64,000 nt of DNA from Actinopolymorpha cephalotaxi (GTDB taxonomy: Bacteria > Actinomycetota > Actinomycetes > Propionibacteriales > Actinopolymorphaceae): contig NZ_JACBZA010000001.1 in the NCBI RefSeq assembly GCF_013408535.1, positions 6,160,850 through 6,224,849 on the forward strand, given 5' to 3'. Positions 43,139 through 51,368 of the stretch are shown here, piece after piece. Numbering within the stretch: position 1 is the stretch's first letter; each line of letters begins with the position of its first letter. The notes below the pieces were generated by a model that saw only the letters and a program-made list of their open reading frames with translations, did no database searches and had not been told where the DNA came from. Made by a program: the position numbers and the translations under genes.

Positions 43139-44845
43139 TCACTTCTTCGGGCGCAGCCGCAGCAGGGTCTGCTCGCCGCCCCCGCCCCCCGGGCCGCCGT
43201 GCGCGTACGGGTTGTCCTTCGTCGGCCAACCGGTGTAGTTGGCGGTGCTGTGCAGGCCGTAGCTCTGGTAGTTGATTACCGGGATGTATGGCATGTCGGG
43301 CACGATGATGGACTGCACTTGCCCGTAGAGCTTGGCCTTCTCCGCGATGTCCTCTGTCTCGCCCGCGGCCTTGACTGCCGCATCCACCTTCGGGTTGGAG
43401 AACTTCGCGACGTTGCCGTACGGGTTCCCGGACTTGCCGACCGGCGCGGCCTGGGAGGAGTCGAAGTACTTGCTGTAGACGTAGTAGAGGTCCGCGATCG
43501 GGCCTTGGAAGATTCCATCGATCGCCAGCTGGAACTTGCCGAGGCCGCGGGCGCTGATGACCTCGGCGTTCGCCTGCTGCTGCGGCTTGATCTCGATGCC
43601 GGCCTTCTGCAGCTGCTGCTTCATGATGTTGAGAGCGGCGATGTAGTCGGTGTAGCCGGTCGTCACGATCACGTCCATGCTCAGGCGCTTACCGCCCTTG
43701 GCGTAGATGCCGTCGGCGCCGAGCTTCCAGCCGTCGCTTTCGAGGAGTGCCTTGGCCTTTGCCACGTCTGCTTGCATGGAGGCTGGGGAGAACTGGTCCG
43801 CGACGAGCTTGTCGTCCCGCTTGACCACGCCGTAGGTGGGGGAGATGGGCAGGCCGCGGCCGTAGTAGGCCAGCTTGTTGATCTGATTGCGGTCGATCGC
43901 AGCGGAGATGGCCTGGCGGACGGTTGGGCTGGTCTGGGGGCCGGTGCAGCCGAGGTTGGAGTTGGAGCACGCGGTCAGTTCGACCTGCTGGTAGCCAGCG
44001 GGGCTGTACGAGATGTCAGGGAACGGTTTGAGGACCTTGTCGACGTCGGGGATGAAGATTCCCGCCCAGTCAAGCTCGGACTTGAGTAGCTTGTTGGTGG
44101 CGGCCTGGTTGCCGGACAGGGAGTACATCCGCATACCAGGAACGCGGATGTCGGAAGCTTGGCGGAAGGTGTCGTTCTTCTCGAACACGTAGGACTGGGC
44201 GGTGAAGTTGGCCAGCTTCATCGGTCCCGTGCCCACCGGCTTGGCGTTGGGGTCGGTCGGGATCTTGTCCATCGAGGAAAAGATGTGCTTGGGCACGATC
44301 CAAGTGCTGCCGAGGACCGACGGGATGTCGGCCAACGCGGGCTTGTCGAAGGTCAGTGTGACCTCGTCGTCCCCCGTCACCTTCGCCGAGGGAGCGTTGC
44401 CGGTGGTGTCCAACTCCTTGGTGTCACGGACGGTGTTGAAGGTAAACGCAACGTCATCGGCTGTGAAGGGCTTACCGTCGCTCCACTTCACCCCGCGCTT
44501 GAGCTTGACCGTCACCACGGACCCCGAGTCGTTGGCTTCGTAGCTCTCGCCGAGCACGGGGGTCGGCTTCGTGCCGAGGGGCGCCAGGTCGTTGAAGTAG
44601 AACAGTGACTCGTAGATCATTCCCTGCACGTTCGCGAGCACGGTTGGCGAGAACGGGTTGAAGTTCTTCACGAACTGGCCGCTGCCGCCGTTGTACACGT
44701 TGAGCGTGTCGCCCATACCGCTGCCTGTGTCTGCGCTCTGTTTTGAGACTTGGGTCGGAGGCGGCGAGCAGCCCGCCAGCCCCAGGGCGACTAGGACGCC
44801 GCCGGCGCACAAGGCGCGTGCCACCGAGTTTCGCAAGATCACCAT
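43139..44845 (-). CDS. Dpp/Opp-type ABC importer, solute-binding lipoprotein
   Basis: 568 residues. A lipoprotein signal (ARALCAGGVLVALGLAGCS, lipobox LAGC) anchors it outside the membrane. The SBP_bac_5 fold is shown by LNVYNGGSGQFVKNFNPFSP, ANVQGMIYESLFYFN, VKLKRGVKWSDGKPFTADDV and VRQAISAAIDRNQINKLAYY. It captures the substrate for the permeases. As the first gene of the operon it is divergent from a ROK-family regulator, 127 bp away. In this family peptides and oligosaccharides are both common ligands; the neighbouring glycosidases favour an oligosaccharide. Confidence 0.92.
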   Translation of the reverse strand: MVILRNSVARALCAGGVLVALGLAGCSPPPTQVSKQSADTGSGMGDTLNVYNGGSGQFVKNFNPFSPTVLANVQGMIYESLFYFNDLAPLGTKPTPVLGESYEANDSGSVVTVKLKRGVKWSDGKPFTADDVAFTFNTVRDTKELDTTGNAPSAKVTGDDEVTLTFDKPALADIPSVLGSTWIVPKHIFSSMDKIPTDPNAKPVGTGPMKLANFTAQSYVFEKNDTFRQASDIRVPGMRMYSLSGNQAATNKLLKSELDWAGIFIPDVDKVLKPFPDISYSPAGYQQVELTACSNSNLGCTGPQTSPTVRQAISAAIDRNQINKLAYYGRGLPISPTYGVVKRDDKLVADQFSPASMQADVAKAKALLESDGWKLGADGIYAKGGKRLSMDVIVTTGYTDYIAALNIMKQQLQKAGIEIKPQQQANAEVISARGLGKFQLAIDGIFQGPIADLYYVYSKYFDSSQAAPVGKSGNPYGNVAKFSNPKVDAAVKAAGETEDIAEKAKLYGQVQSIIVPDMPYIPVINYQSYGLHSTANYTGWPTKDNPYAHGGPGGGGGEQTLLRLRPKK

Positions 44846-44972
44846 TGGTCCTTCTGTCAGGAGGGGTCCGCGAGGTCTGGTGTCGGAACCTACTTCATTA
44901 AGTTGTCTAAGTAAAGGAATGTGGGTAGGATTCAGCAGCCGTCACCGATCCGCGCCGTGAAGGGAGCTGCCT
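44846..44972. promoter_or_regulatory. Divergent promoter region with candidate ROK operator
   Basis: The gap between the importer operon and the ROK gene has an A/T-rich core at about 44890-44918. It includes the palindrome ACTT-CATT-AAGT (44892-44903) and a wider pair TACTT (44891-44895) / AAGTA (44909-44913). ROK repressors of the NagC/XylR type bind such A/T-rich palindromes, so both directions are probably controlled from here. Confidence 0.5.
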
Positions 44973-46226
44973 GTGAGGCCCTCGATGCCGCCGACGTCGG
45001 CGGAGTTCACACGCAGCGTGATCCTGGACTACATCCGTGCCTCGGGGTCGATCAGCCGGGTCGAGCTGGCGCGGATGTCGGGACTGACTCAGGCGGCCAT
45101 CTCGACCATCGTGCGCAGGATCATCGCCGACGGGTTGGTCGTCGAGAGCGGCTACAGCGAGTCGACCGGTGGCAAGCGACGGACCCTGCTGGAACTCAAC
45201 GCGTCGGCTCGGTTCGCCGTCGGTGTCTCGCTGGAGTACCGACGCCTCACCTTCGTCGTGACAGACCTCTCCGGCCATCTCGTGGGCCGGCTCAGCACGG
45301 ACGGTCCCCGTGAGACTTCTCCACGGCAGGTGATGGAGAACATCGCCGAACGGATCGAGCCCCTGCTGGCATACCTCCAGGTCGATCCGGAGTTGGTGGT
45401 GGGCATAGGTATCGCCATCCCGGGCCCGCTGGACAGCAGCCTCGGCATCGTTCAGGGCCGGTTACCTACATCGGCCTGGACAGGGCTGCGCCTCAAGGAC
45501 ATGCTGGAGGCGGTCGCCGGTCGTCCCGTCGTCGTCGACAACGACGCCAGCTGTGCCGCGCTGGGGGAGTACTGGACCAATCGGCACGCGGCGTACGAGA
45601 AGACCGTCACCGCAACGGTCTACATGGCGGGTGGCATTGGATGCGGCATCCTGACCGAAGGGCGGATATTCCACGGTGTCTCCTCGAACGCGGGGGAGAT
45701 CGGGCACATCATCCTGGACGTCAACGGCCCACCTTGCCCGTGCGGGTCGCGGGGCTGTGTCGGGCTGTACGCCAGCCCCGACGCGGTTGTCACCAAAGCA
45801 GGCCGGGACCCCGACCTGGTGAAGCACCTCGGGCTGACCCTCGAGGCGGACGAGGTGCAAGGCGACTTCCGCCGTCTCGTTCGGGCCGCAGCCAGAGGAC
45901 ACGGATCCAGCCACCAGCTCATCGCCAACGCTGCGTCCTACCTCGGCGCGGCTGTGACCACGCTGGCCAACATCCTCGACCTCGACGAGGTCTACTTGTC
46001 CGGACCGGGATTCTCCGACGCAGGGGCCCTCTACGCACGCGTGATCCAGGACACCCTCGACCGCGGTGCGTTCATGCGTTCGATCCATCCGGTGCAGGTG
46101 AAGATGTCACACATCGGGCCTGAGGCCGCGGCCTTGGGCGCCGCCGCGCTGGTGCTGCAGCGACACCTCACCCCGCACTCGGTACGTGAGAGCGCGCGCC
46201 GTCGACCTGCGCCGGCGTCGTCATGA
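44973..46226 (+). CDS. ROK-family transcription regulator
   Basis: 417 residues from GTG 44973. The N-terminal MarR-like HTH is GSISRVELARMSGLTQAAIST. The ROK fold follows, with the sugar-kinase-type DNDASCAALGEYW and the zinc site GHIILDVNGPPCPCGSRGCV (His plus three Cys). It should sense a sugar derived from the imported oligosaccharide. Its stop overlaps the GH28 gene by 4 bp (ATGA), so regulator and glycosidases are coexpressed. Confidence 0.92.
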   Translation: MRPSMPPTSAEFTRSVILDYIRASGSISRVELARMSGLTQAAISTIVRRIIADGLVVESGYSESTGGKRRTLLELNASARFAVGVSLEYRRLTFVVTDLSGHLVGRLSTDGPRETSPRQVMENIAERIEPLLAYLQVDPELVVGIGIAIPGPLDSSLGIVQGRLPTSAWTGLRLKDMLEAVAGRPVVVDNDASCAALGEYWTNRHAAYEKTVTATVYMAGGIGCGILTEGRIFHGVSSNAGEIGHIILDVNGPPCPCGSRGCVGLYASPDAVVTKAGRDPDLVKHLGLTLEADEVQGDFRRLVRAAARGHGSSHQLIANAASYLGAAVTTLANILDLDEVYLSGPGFSDAGALYARVIQDTLDRGAFMRSIHPVQVKMSHIGPEAAALGAAALVLQRHLTPHSVRESARRRPAPASS

Positions 46227-47659
46227 GCTCCGTCGGCGCCTCGCCTACAGGACGGACCGGAACGGTCACCGTCACCGACTTCGGTGCCGTTGGGGACGGG
46301 ACAGTCAACGACGCCACCGCCATCCAGGCGGCGATCGACGCGTGCCACGGCCGCGGCGGCGGGCGCGTCGTGATCCCTGCTGGCAGAACCTTCCTTAGCG
46401 GCAGCATCCAGCTGCGTTCCCATGTCGAGCTGCACCTGGAACCCGGTGCCGTCCTGGCCGCCCATCCCGACGAGGCTGCCTACTCCGTCCGGCGTCGTAC
46501 GGGAGCCCTCAGCGACAACCAGCCGGGGAGAGCGGACCCCAGCCCGGTCTTCATCAGTGCAGAGGGCTGTCGCCAGGTATCCATCACTGGTACCGGCACG
46601 ATCGACGGGGGTGGACGCCACTACGTGCTCGCAGACCTCGGACCGATCTACACCATGGCGCCCCTCCGGCCGTTCACCATCTACCTCACGAACTGCGAAC
46701 GGGTGCGAATCACGGACGTCGAGATCCGCGACGCCGCCTACTGGACCCTCCGTCTGTCAGGTTGCCGAGACGTCACCGTTCATGCGATCACCATCGCCAA
46801 CGACCTGAAGTTGCCGAACTGCGACGGCATCGACATTGACACCTGCCAGGGGGTCAGGGTCAGTGATTGCCACATCTCGACGGCCGACGACGGAATCTGC
46901 CTCAAGACCTGCTTGGAGTCGCGGGAATACGGAGAATGCCGCGACATCACCGTCTCCGGCTGCACGATCACAAGCAAATCCAGCGGGGTGTGCGTCGGCT
47001 CCGAGATAGCGTCGCCGATCCGCAACTGCGTGGTCACGGCCTGCGTCATCTCCGCCAGTAATCGGGGACTTGCCCTGCAACTCTCCGAACCTGGAGGCGT
47101 GTCCAACGTGATGTTCAGCGACATCATCGTCGAGACGCGGTTCTTCGACACGCGGTGGTGGGGACACGGTGAGCCGATCTACGTCGCCAGCTACCCATGG
47201 CGGGGAAGCGGCGGCACGGCACGCAACATCCGGTTCCGGAACATTCTCGCCCGCAGCGAGAACGGCGTTCTCGTCCGCGCGGAGGAGCCGGGTTGCGTCT
47301 CAGGCGTCGTGCTCGAAGGGGTTCGGGTCGAGATCGACCGGTGGAGCGGGCACCCCGGTGGTCACTGGGACCTGCGCCCCCACCCGGCGAACGATGTCGT
47401 GCCCCACGACACGAGCGGGATCCACCTCGAGCGAGTATCAGACGTCCGCATCCGAGACTGTGAGGTGGTGTGGGCGCAGCCGACGCACGTTCGTGACACC
47501 GATCTCGGCGCCGCTCTCACCGTGGTGGAGGTTTCGGACCTCCACATCAGCGACTTCGCCGGTGGCGGCGCTCATCCCTCTCAGGCCGCGGTCGTGGTGG
47601 ACGGCCACGCGGTCTCAACCACTGGACCTCCCAACGGCAAGGAGGCCGACCATGAATGA
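46223..47659 (+). CDS. GH28-family polygalacturonase-like protein, atypical active site
   Basis: 478 residues from ATG 46223. The opening VTDFGAVGDGTVNDATAIQAAIDAC and beta-helix rungs are those of GH28. The acid pair is present: NCDGIDIDTC (N-x-D) and STADDGICLKT (DD). The third family motif, normally with a catalytic-site His (GHG or HGG), reads SKSSGVCVGSE here, so that His is replaced. No export signal is seen, so it probably acts in the cytoplasm on imported oligosaccharides. It overlaps the ROK gene by 4 bp and the GH43 gene by 8 bp. Confidence 0.88.
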   Translation: MSSVGASPTGRTGTVTVTDFGAVGDGTVNDATAIQAAIDACHGRGGGRVVIPAGRTFLSGSIQLRSHVELHLEPGAVLAAHPDEAAYSVRRRTGALSDNQPGRADPSPVFISAEGCRQVSITGTGTIDGGGRHYVLADLGPIYTMAPLRPFTIYLTNCERVRITDVEIRDAAYWTLRLSGCRDVTVHAITIANDLKLPNCDGIDIDTCQGVRVSDCHISTADDGICLKTCLESREYGECRDITVSGCTITSKSSGVCVGSEIASPIRNCVVTACVISASNRGLALQLSEPGGVSNVMFSDIIVETRFFDTRWWGHGEPIYVASYPWRGSGGTARNIRFRNILARSENGVLVRAEEPGCVSGVVLEGVRVEIDRWSGHPGGHWDLRPHPANDVVPHDTSGIHLERVSDVRIRDCEVVWAQPTHVRDTDLGAALTVVEVSDLHISDFAGGGAHPSQAAVVVDGHAVSTTGPPNGKEADHE

Positions 47660-49244
47660 CCGCGCCGGGCGCGAGGCGCCGCCGGACTCGACCGCGGCCG
47701 TTCCGGTCCCGGCAAGTTTCGAAACCGCACCCAACCCGGTCGTGCGCGGCCTCTCACCGGACCCTTCGGCCTGCAGAGTCGGCGGGGACTACTTCCTGGC
47801 CACCTCCACTCTGGAGTTCTGGCCCGGAATTCCCATACGCCACTCCACCGACCTCGTCCACTGGACGGTGATCGGACACGCCGTCACGCGCCCTGCTCAG
47901 TACCGTCGCGACCGTCGGCCCGGCCCTCTTCGCCTCTACGCGCCGACGCTGCGACACCACTCCGGCCGGTTCTACCTCACCTGCACCAACGTCGCTCCCG
48001 GCCAGGGAAACTTCCTACTCACCGCAGACGACCCTGCCGGCCCGTGGTCTGACGCCACGTGGATCGACGCCGACGCATTCGACCCCTCACTCAACTTCGA
48101 TGGCGAGAGTGTCCTCTACACCCGACGCACGGTCGTCGCGGGCAAGGAGGGGTCAGGACCAGTCGTACAGGCCGAACTCGACGTGGACAGCGGAAATCTC
48201 CTCACGCCCACCGTTCCCATCACCCCACACGAGGCGGGGTACTGCTCCAACGACATCGAGGGCCCACACATCTACCGCATCGGACAATGGTGGTACCTGC
48301 TGGCCGCCGAGGGCGGAACGTGGAAGGGCCACATGGTGACAGTGGCGCGGGCAACGTCGCCATGGGGCCCATTCGTCGGTTACGAGCACAACCCTGTTCT
48401 CACCCACCGACACCGCGTCGGCCACCCGATCCAGAGCACCGGACACGCCGAACTCGTCGACGACGTGAAGGGCAACTGGTGGGCGCTCTTCCTCGGCACC
48501 CGGCACCACGGGCCGAAACCCTGGCACCACCTCGGCCGCGAAGTCTTCCTGGCTCCGGTCACCTGGTCGGAGGACGGCTGGCCGCAGATCGGCGAGCGTG
48601 GCACCGTCGAACTCGAGCACCAGTTGCGCCAGCCCCTTCCCGCGCCCCGGGGAGAGTGGCCCAAGCAGCACACTCCGTGGACCTCCGGATGGTGCACCCG
48701 AGAAGCACCGCTCGACGGCCTAGACATCAACGCAGCATCCCCCGAGGACATGCGCATCGCTCTACCCGCGAGTCCCCGCACGCTGAGCCAGGACGGACCG
48801 GTCGCGGCTGCCTTCCTCTCGCAGCAAGAGCCCACCGCCACCTTTCATGCGACCCTCGACGCGCTTCCGGCGTACCCGGCCCACGCCGGCATCGCCGTCT
48901 ACGCATCATCCGGGCACTACTACTTGCTGACGGTCCACACTGGCCGGGACGGTAGCTGGCTCCGCCTCACACGACAGGTCGGAGACATGCGCCAGGTGAC
49001 GTCCATGCCCGCGCCCGCGAGCGCGGGCTTGGAAATGCGCATTTCAGGAACTCTCGATCGGTACTCCTTCCACGTCCGCACCGCAGACGCCGACGCCGAG
49101 CAGGCATGGCTCGAGGTGGGCTCTGGGCAGACGAGCCTTCTGTCCGCGGAGACAAGCCAGTCATACTCCGGTGCAAGGTTCTGCGTGTACGCCAATGGCG
49201 CAGCGACGCCGTTTCAGCGGGTCGGCTCTACAAACTGTCTATAG
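47652..49244 (+). CDS. GH43-family glycosidase (beta-xylosidase / arabinofuranosidase type)
   Basis: 530 residues from ATG 47652, overlapping the GH28 stop by 8 bp. The five-bladed propeller's catalytic residues are visible: Asp in RGLSPDPSACRVGGDYFLAT (base), Asp in DADAFDPSLNFDGE (pKa modulator) and Glu in SNDIEGPHIYRIG (acid). A C-terminal beta-sandwich (VAAAFLSQQEPTATFHATLD onward) is typical of two-domain GH43 enzymes. With no signal peptide it should act on imported oligosaccharides, removing xylose or arabinose side groups. The preceding open frame is a shadow of GH28. Confidence 0.92.
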   Translation: MNDRAGREAPPDSTAAVPVPASFETAPNPVVRGLSPDPSACRVGGDYFLATSTLEFWPGIPIRHSTDLVHWTVIGHAVTRPAQYRRDRRPGPLRLYAPTLRHHSGRFYLTCTNVAPGQGNFLLTADDPAGPWSDATWIDADAFDPSLNFDGESVLYTRRTVVAGKEGSGPVVQAELDVDSGNLLTPTVPITPHEAGYCSNDIEGPHIYRIGQWWYLLAAEGGTWKGHMVTVARATSPWGPFVGYEHNPVLTHRHRVGHPIQSTGHAELVDDVKGNWWALFLGTRHHGPKPWHHLGREVFLAPVTWSEDGWPQIGERGTVELEHQLRQPLPAPRGEWPKQHTPWTSGWCTREAPLDGLDINAASPEDMRIALPASPRTLSQDGPVAAAFLSQQEPTATFHATLDALPAYPAHAGIAVYASSGHYYLLTVHTGRDGSWLRLTRQVGDMRQVTSMPAPASAGLEMRISGTLDRYSFHVRTADADAEQAWLEVGSGQTSLLSAETSQSYSGARFCVYANGAATPFQRVGSTNCL

Positions 49245-49314
49245 GCCGCTGCACGACCTACGCCAAGCCCGGTTCGACATTGGCGACTCGCAGCCGCCGT
49301 CACGTCACGGACGA

Positions 49315-49500
49315 CCGCGACGATGACTCGTTGCCGGGTGTGCGCGGCGCGTCGCACGAGGCTGCCGAAACCGCTTCTCGCATCGGTGATGGCGACAACA
49401 TCGGCGGGTCAATGGGTGTCGGCTCGGGCAGCGGTTCGACTGAGTCGCCTGGCGGCACGGGCGTCAGTCCGGTGGTGGCCGGCGGGCTCTGGTTGCTCGG
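49315..49500 (-). pseudogene. Decayed Phd/YefM antitoxin copy beside the third att repeat
   Basis: The minus strand here is a diverged, shortened copy of the antitoxin start and promoter at 19592-19800. It shares GGGTGTGCGCGGCGCGTCG and the order of surrounding blocks, but has no intact frame and no toxin gene. It belonged to a second element of the same kind. Confidence 0.6.
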
Positions 49501-49577
49501 TTCATGGCGCGGCGGATACGCGGCGAAGTGTTGGCCGGGGCGGCGAACCTGCTGGTCAGACGGGTCGTTGGAGATTG
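49315..49577. repeat. att-proximal module, shortened copy (paired with 19592-20005)
   Basis: Same block order as the full copy, ending GTTGGAGATTGCTTGAAAAC directly before the att core, but missing the middle part that contains the toxin-antitoxin promoter. Confidence 0.7.
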
Positions 49578-49638
49578 CTTGAAAACCGCTAAGGCAGGAC
49601 CCACCTGTCTTCATGGGTTCGAATCCCATGCCCTCCGC
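49578..49638 (+). repeat. attR copy 2 of the tRNA-Ser 3' end
   Basis: 61-base direct repeat of 11561-11621, identical in core to the copy at 20006-20066. It lacks the 5' half of the tRNA. It marks the outer right boundary of the island stack. Confidence 0.88.
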
Positions 49639-49769
49639 TCCACCTGCAAAGCTGCCCTGACCTGCGGAGACACCGTTCCGACCTGGCTGTTGATCATATG
49701 CTGCGGGTCAGTGTGGCTCGTGTGTGCTTGGCCAAAGTTCGGCGGCAAGCCGCGCTGATCTCGACCGTG

Positions 49770-50189
49770 TCAGCAGGTGGCGGAAGGACTGTTGAACCGG
49801 ACTGCATTGCAGAGGCGATCGAGACGCATCTGCAACTGGGTGACTTGCGCTGTGTTGTCCGTGACTGGGGTGTACCGCTCATCCTGGGCCTCGAGTGCGG
49901 TGAGTCGGGAGTCAAGTGATGGGCCGTATGTGCTGACCTGGCCGTCGAAGGTGGCCTGCTGGAGGTCTGAGACCTCGTTCGCGAGGCTGCCGGTGCGGGA
50001 GGAGACACCAATCAGGAGCTTGGCTATCGCCTTGGTTCCGTCCTGGCTCGTGCCCGCGGACCTTTCCAGCGCGTCGATGCGCTTGGTCAGCGCGGCTTCT
50101 CGCTCGCGCGCCTGCTGCAGCTGCCATCCGCAGACCCCGAACCCGGCGACGACCACGAGAGCCAATCCAATCAACAGCAGCTTCCGCAC
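49770..50189 (-). CDS. Small membrane-anchored coiled-coil protein
   Basis: 139 residues from GTG 50189 with GGGGGAAG just upstream; GTG 50225 is an alternative. One N-terminal transmembrane helix (KLLLIGLALVVVAGFGVCGW) precedes a coiled coil (QQAREREAALTKRIDALE, then VSDLQQATFDG and LDSRLTALEAQ). The C-terminus has two Cys. I do not recognise a family. It lies just outside the island's right att repeat. Confidence 0.6.
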   Translation of the reverse strand: MRKLLLIGLALVVVAGFGVCGWQLQQAREREAALTKRIDALERSAGTSQDGTKAIAKLLIGVSSRTGSLANEVSDLQQATFDGQVSTYGPSLDSRLTALEAQDERYTPVTDNTAQVTQLQMRLDRLCNAVRFNSPSATC

Positions 50190-50311
50190 GCTTCCCCCAG
50201 AGCCAAACCAGTCAGTGTGAGCCAAAGAGTAGAGCCTGCCAATCCGTTGTCGTGGGCACGCCCGGCCCAGCCGAGCGGAGATGCTGAGGGCAAGGAAGGT
50301 GGGCGACCTCG

Positions 50312-50440
50312 GGCATTTGTGCGGCGGTTAGTGCGACGTTCTGCGGCTGCGTCGCCCCAAGTGCACAGGGCCGGCTGACCTGTGCAGACGTCCGCAGGTC
50401 GCGGTTGCGCGTATTGGGCGGATTCTGCGGCAGCTTTCAC
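50312..50440. repeat. Dispersed repeat, copy 2 (paired with 30422-30555)
   Basis: The same ordered blocks as at 30422-30555 (GCGACGTTCTGCGGCT, GCAGACGTCCGC, GCGGATTCTGCGGCAG). It lies 670 bp after the third att repeat, as the other copy lies about 870 bp after the att remnant. Confidence 0.65.
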
Positions 50441-50639
50441 ACGTTGAGGTCAAGCCAGCTGCTCGACGGCGAGTTGAGGGGTAGGCGTAGCCGTTTCCAC
50501 AACTGTCCTCATCGCCGCACCAGTCTCCGGCTTGCGCTGCGGACGTCTAATGGCGCCTGTCGCCGTCGCGATCTTCAACCCTCGACGCTCCGATCCCGGC
50601 CTGCGTGCAGGCGCCTGCGCCAGGGCTACCGGAGACTAA

Positions 50640-51000
50640 ATGCCAGCGGCGGCGCGGAAGGAGACGCCGCGGCCGAACGGCTTCGTACCGAGCCGGGGGT
50701 CGTCCTCGCTGTGTCCGACGGCGCCGTCGCGGGGGACGGGGCACGTTCATCCGGCGCCGCGAGCGCCACGTGGTCGGGTCGCGATCGCTCACGTACAACG
50801 AGCCCACGATCTCCGGGAACGCCGGGCCTAGGGGTGTGCCGCGGCGTGCATACACCGACACCGACGCGTCGTCGCCGATTGTGGCCAGCGCACGGTAACC
50901 CGTCGAACTTCGGCTCGTAACGCCACCCGCCCAACCGGGTGGAGGTAACCGCTCGATGCCCTTGGCGCATTGGCACGATCGGCCCGGTGATACGCACAAC
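50640..51000 (-). pseudogene. ATP-dependent DNA ligase, frameshifted N-terminal fragment
   Basis: One frame reads ITGPIVPM and RLGGWRYEPKFDG, which contains the adenylated lysine motif EPK-x-DG. One base later another frame continues GYRALATIGDDASVSVYARR and GTPLGPAFPEIVGSL, the expected continuation of a LigC/LigD-type ligase. Removing one G from GGG in GACGGGTTACC would restore DGYRALA. Sequence after GSL diverges and the rest of the enzyme is missing. Confidence 0.7.
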
Positions 51001-51368
51001 GAGGAACCTCAGGGTGATGCCAGACTGCGGTCCCACGCCACGAACTCGGCTGTTTATCAGCGCGGGGTGCAGCCCGATGGGGCTCGTCAGGTCGAGTGTT
51101 GACGTCCCTCCGTGAGTAGTGGAACAACTCCGACTACTCAGGTGTGGATTAGCTGAGCGGCCTCAGTCAGGACTACAACGAGAGACGACCGGTAGAACGG
51201 CGGCTCTTCGCTCGCCTTTCCCGTGTTTGACCTGGTGCTGTCCTGGGTGAAGGGTCGCTGAGTGGCTGCAACGACTTGTCGGGAAATGGGCTCGTCTGGC
51301 GTCGCGGGAGCGCATGCTTGGTTGACCAACGCGCGTCCTGCCACGCGCCGTCGTCCGTAGGAGACCTC
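51001..51368. other. Intergenic region upstream of the first FG-GAP gene
   Basis: The last 95 bases (from about 51274) are nearly repeated at 54266-54360 before the second FG-GAP gene, including GAGCGCATGCTTGGTTGA. The shared promoter region was duplicated with the gene. No gene is visible. Confidence 0.55.

Noticed and set aside
11622-49577. A prophage or conjugative element
   Set aside because: No capsid, terminase, portal, tail, FtsK/TraB, relaxase, replication or integrase gene is visible.
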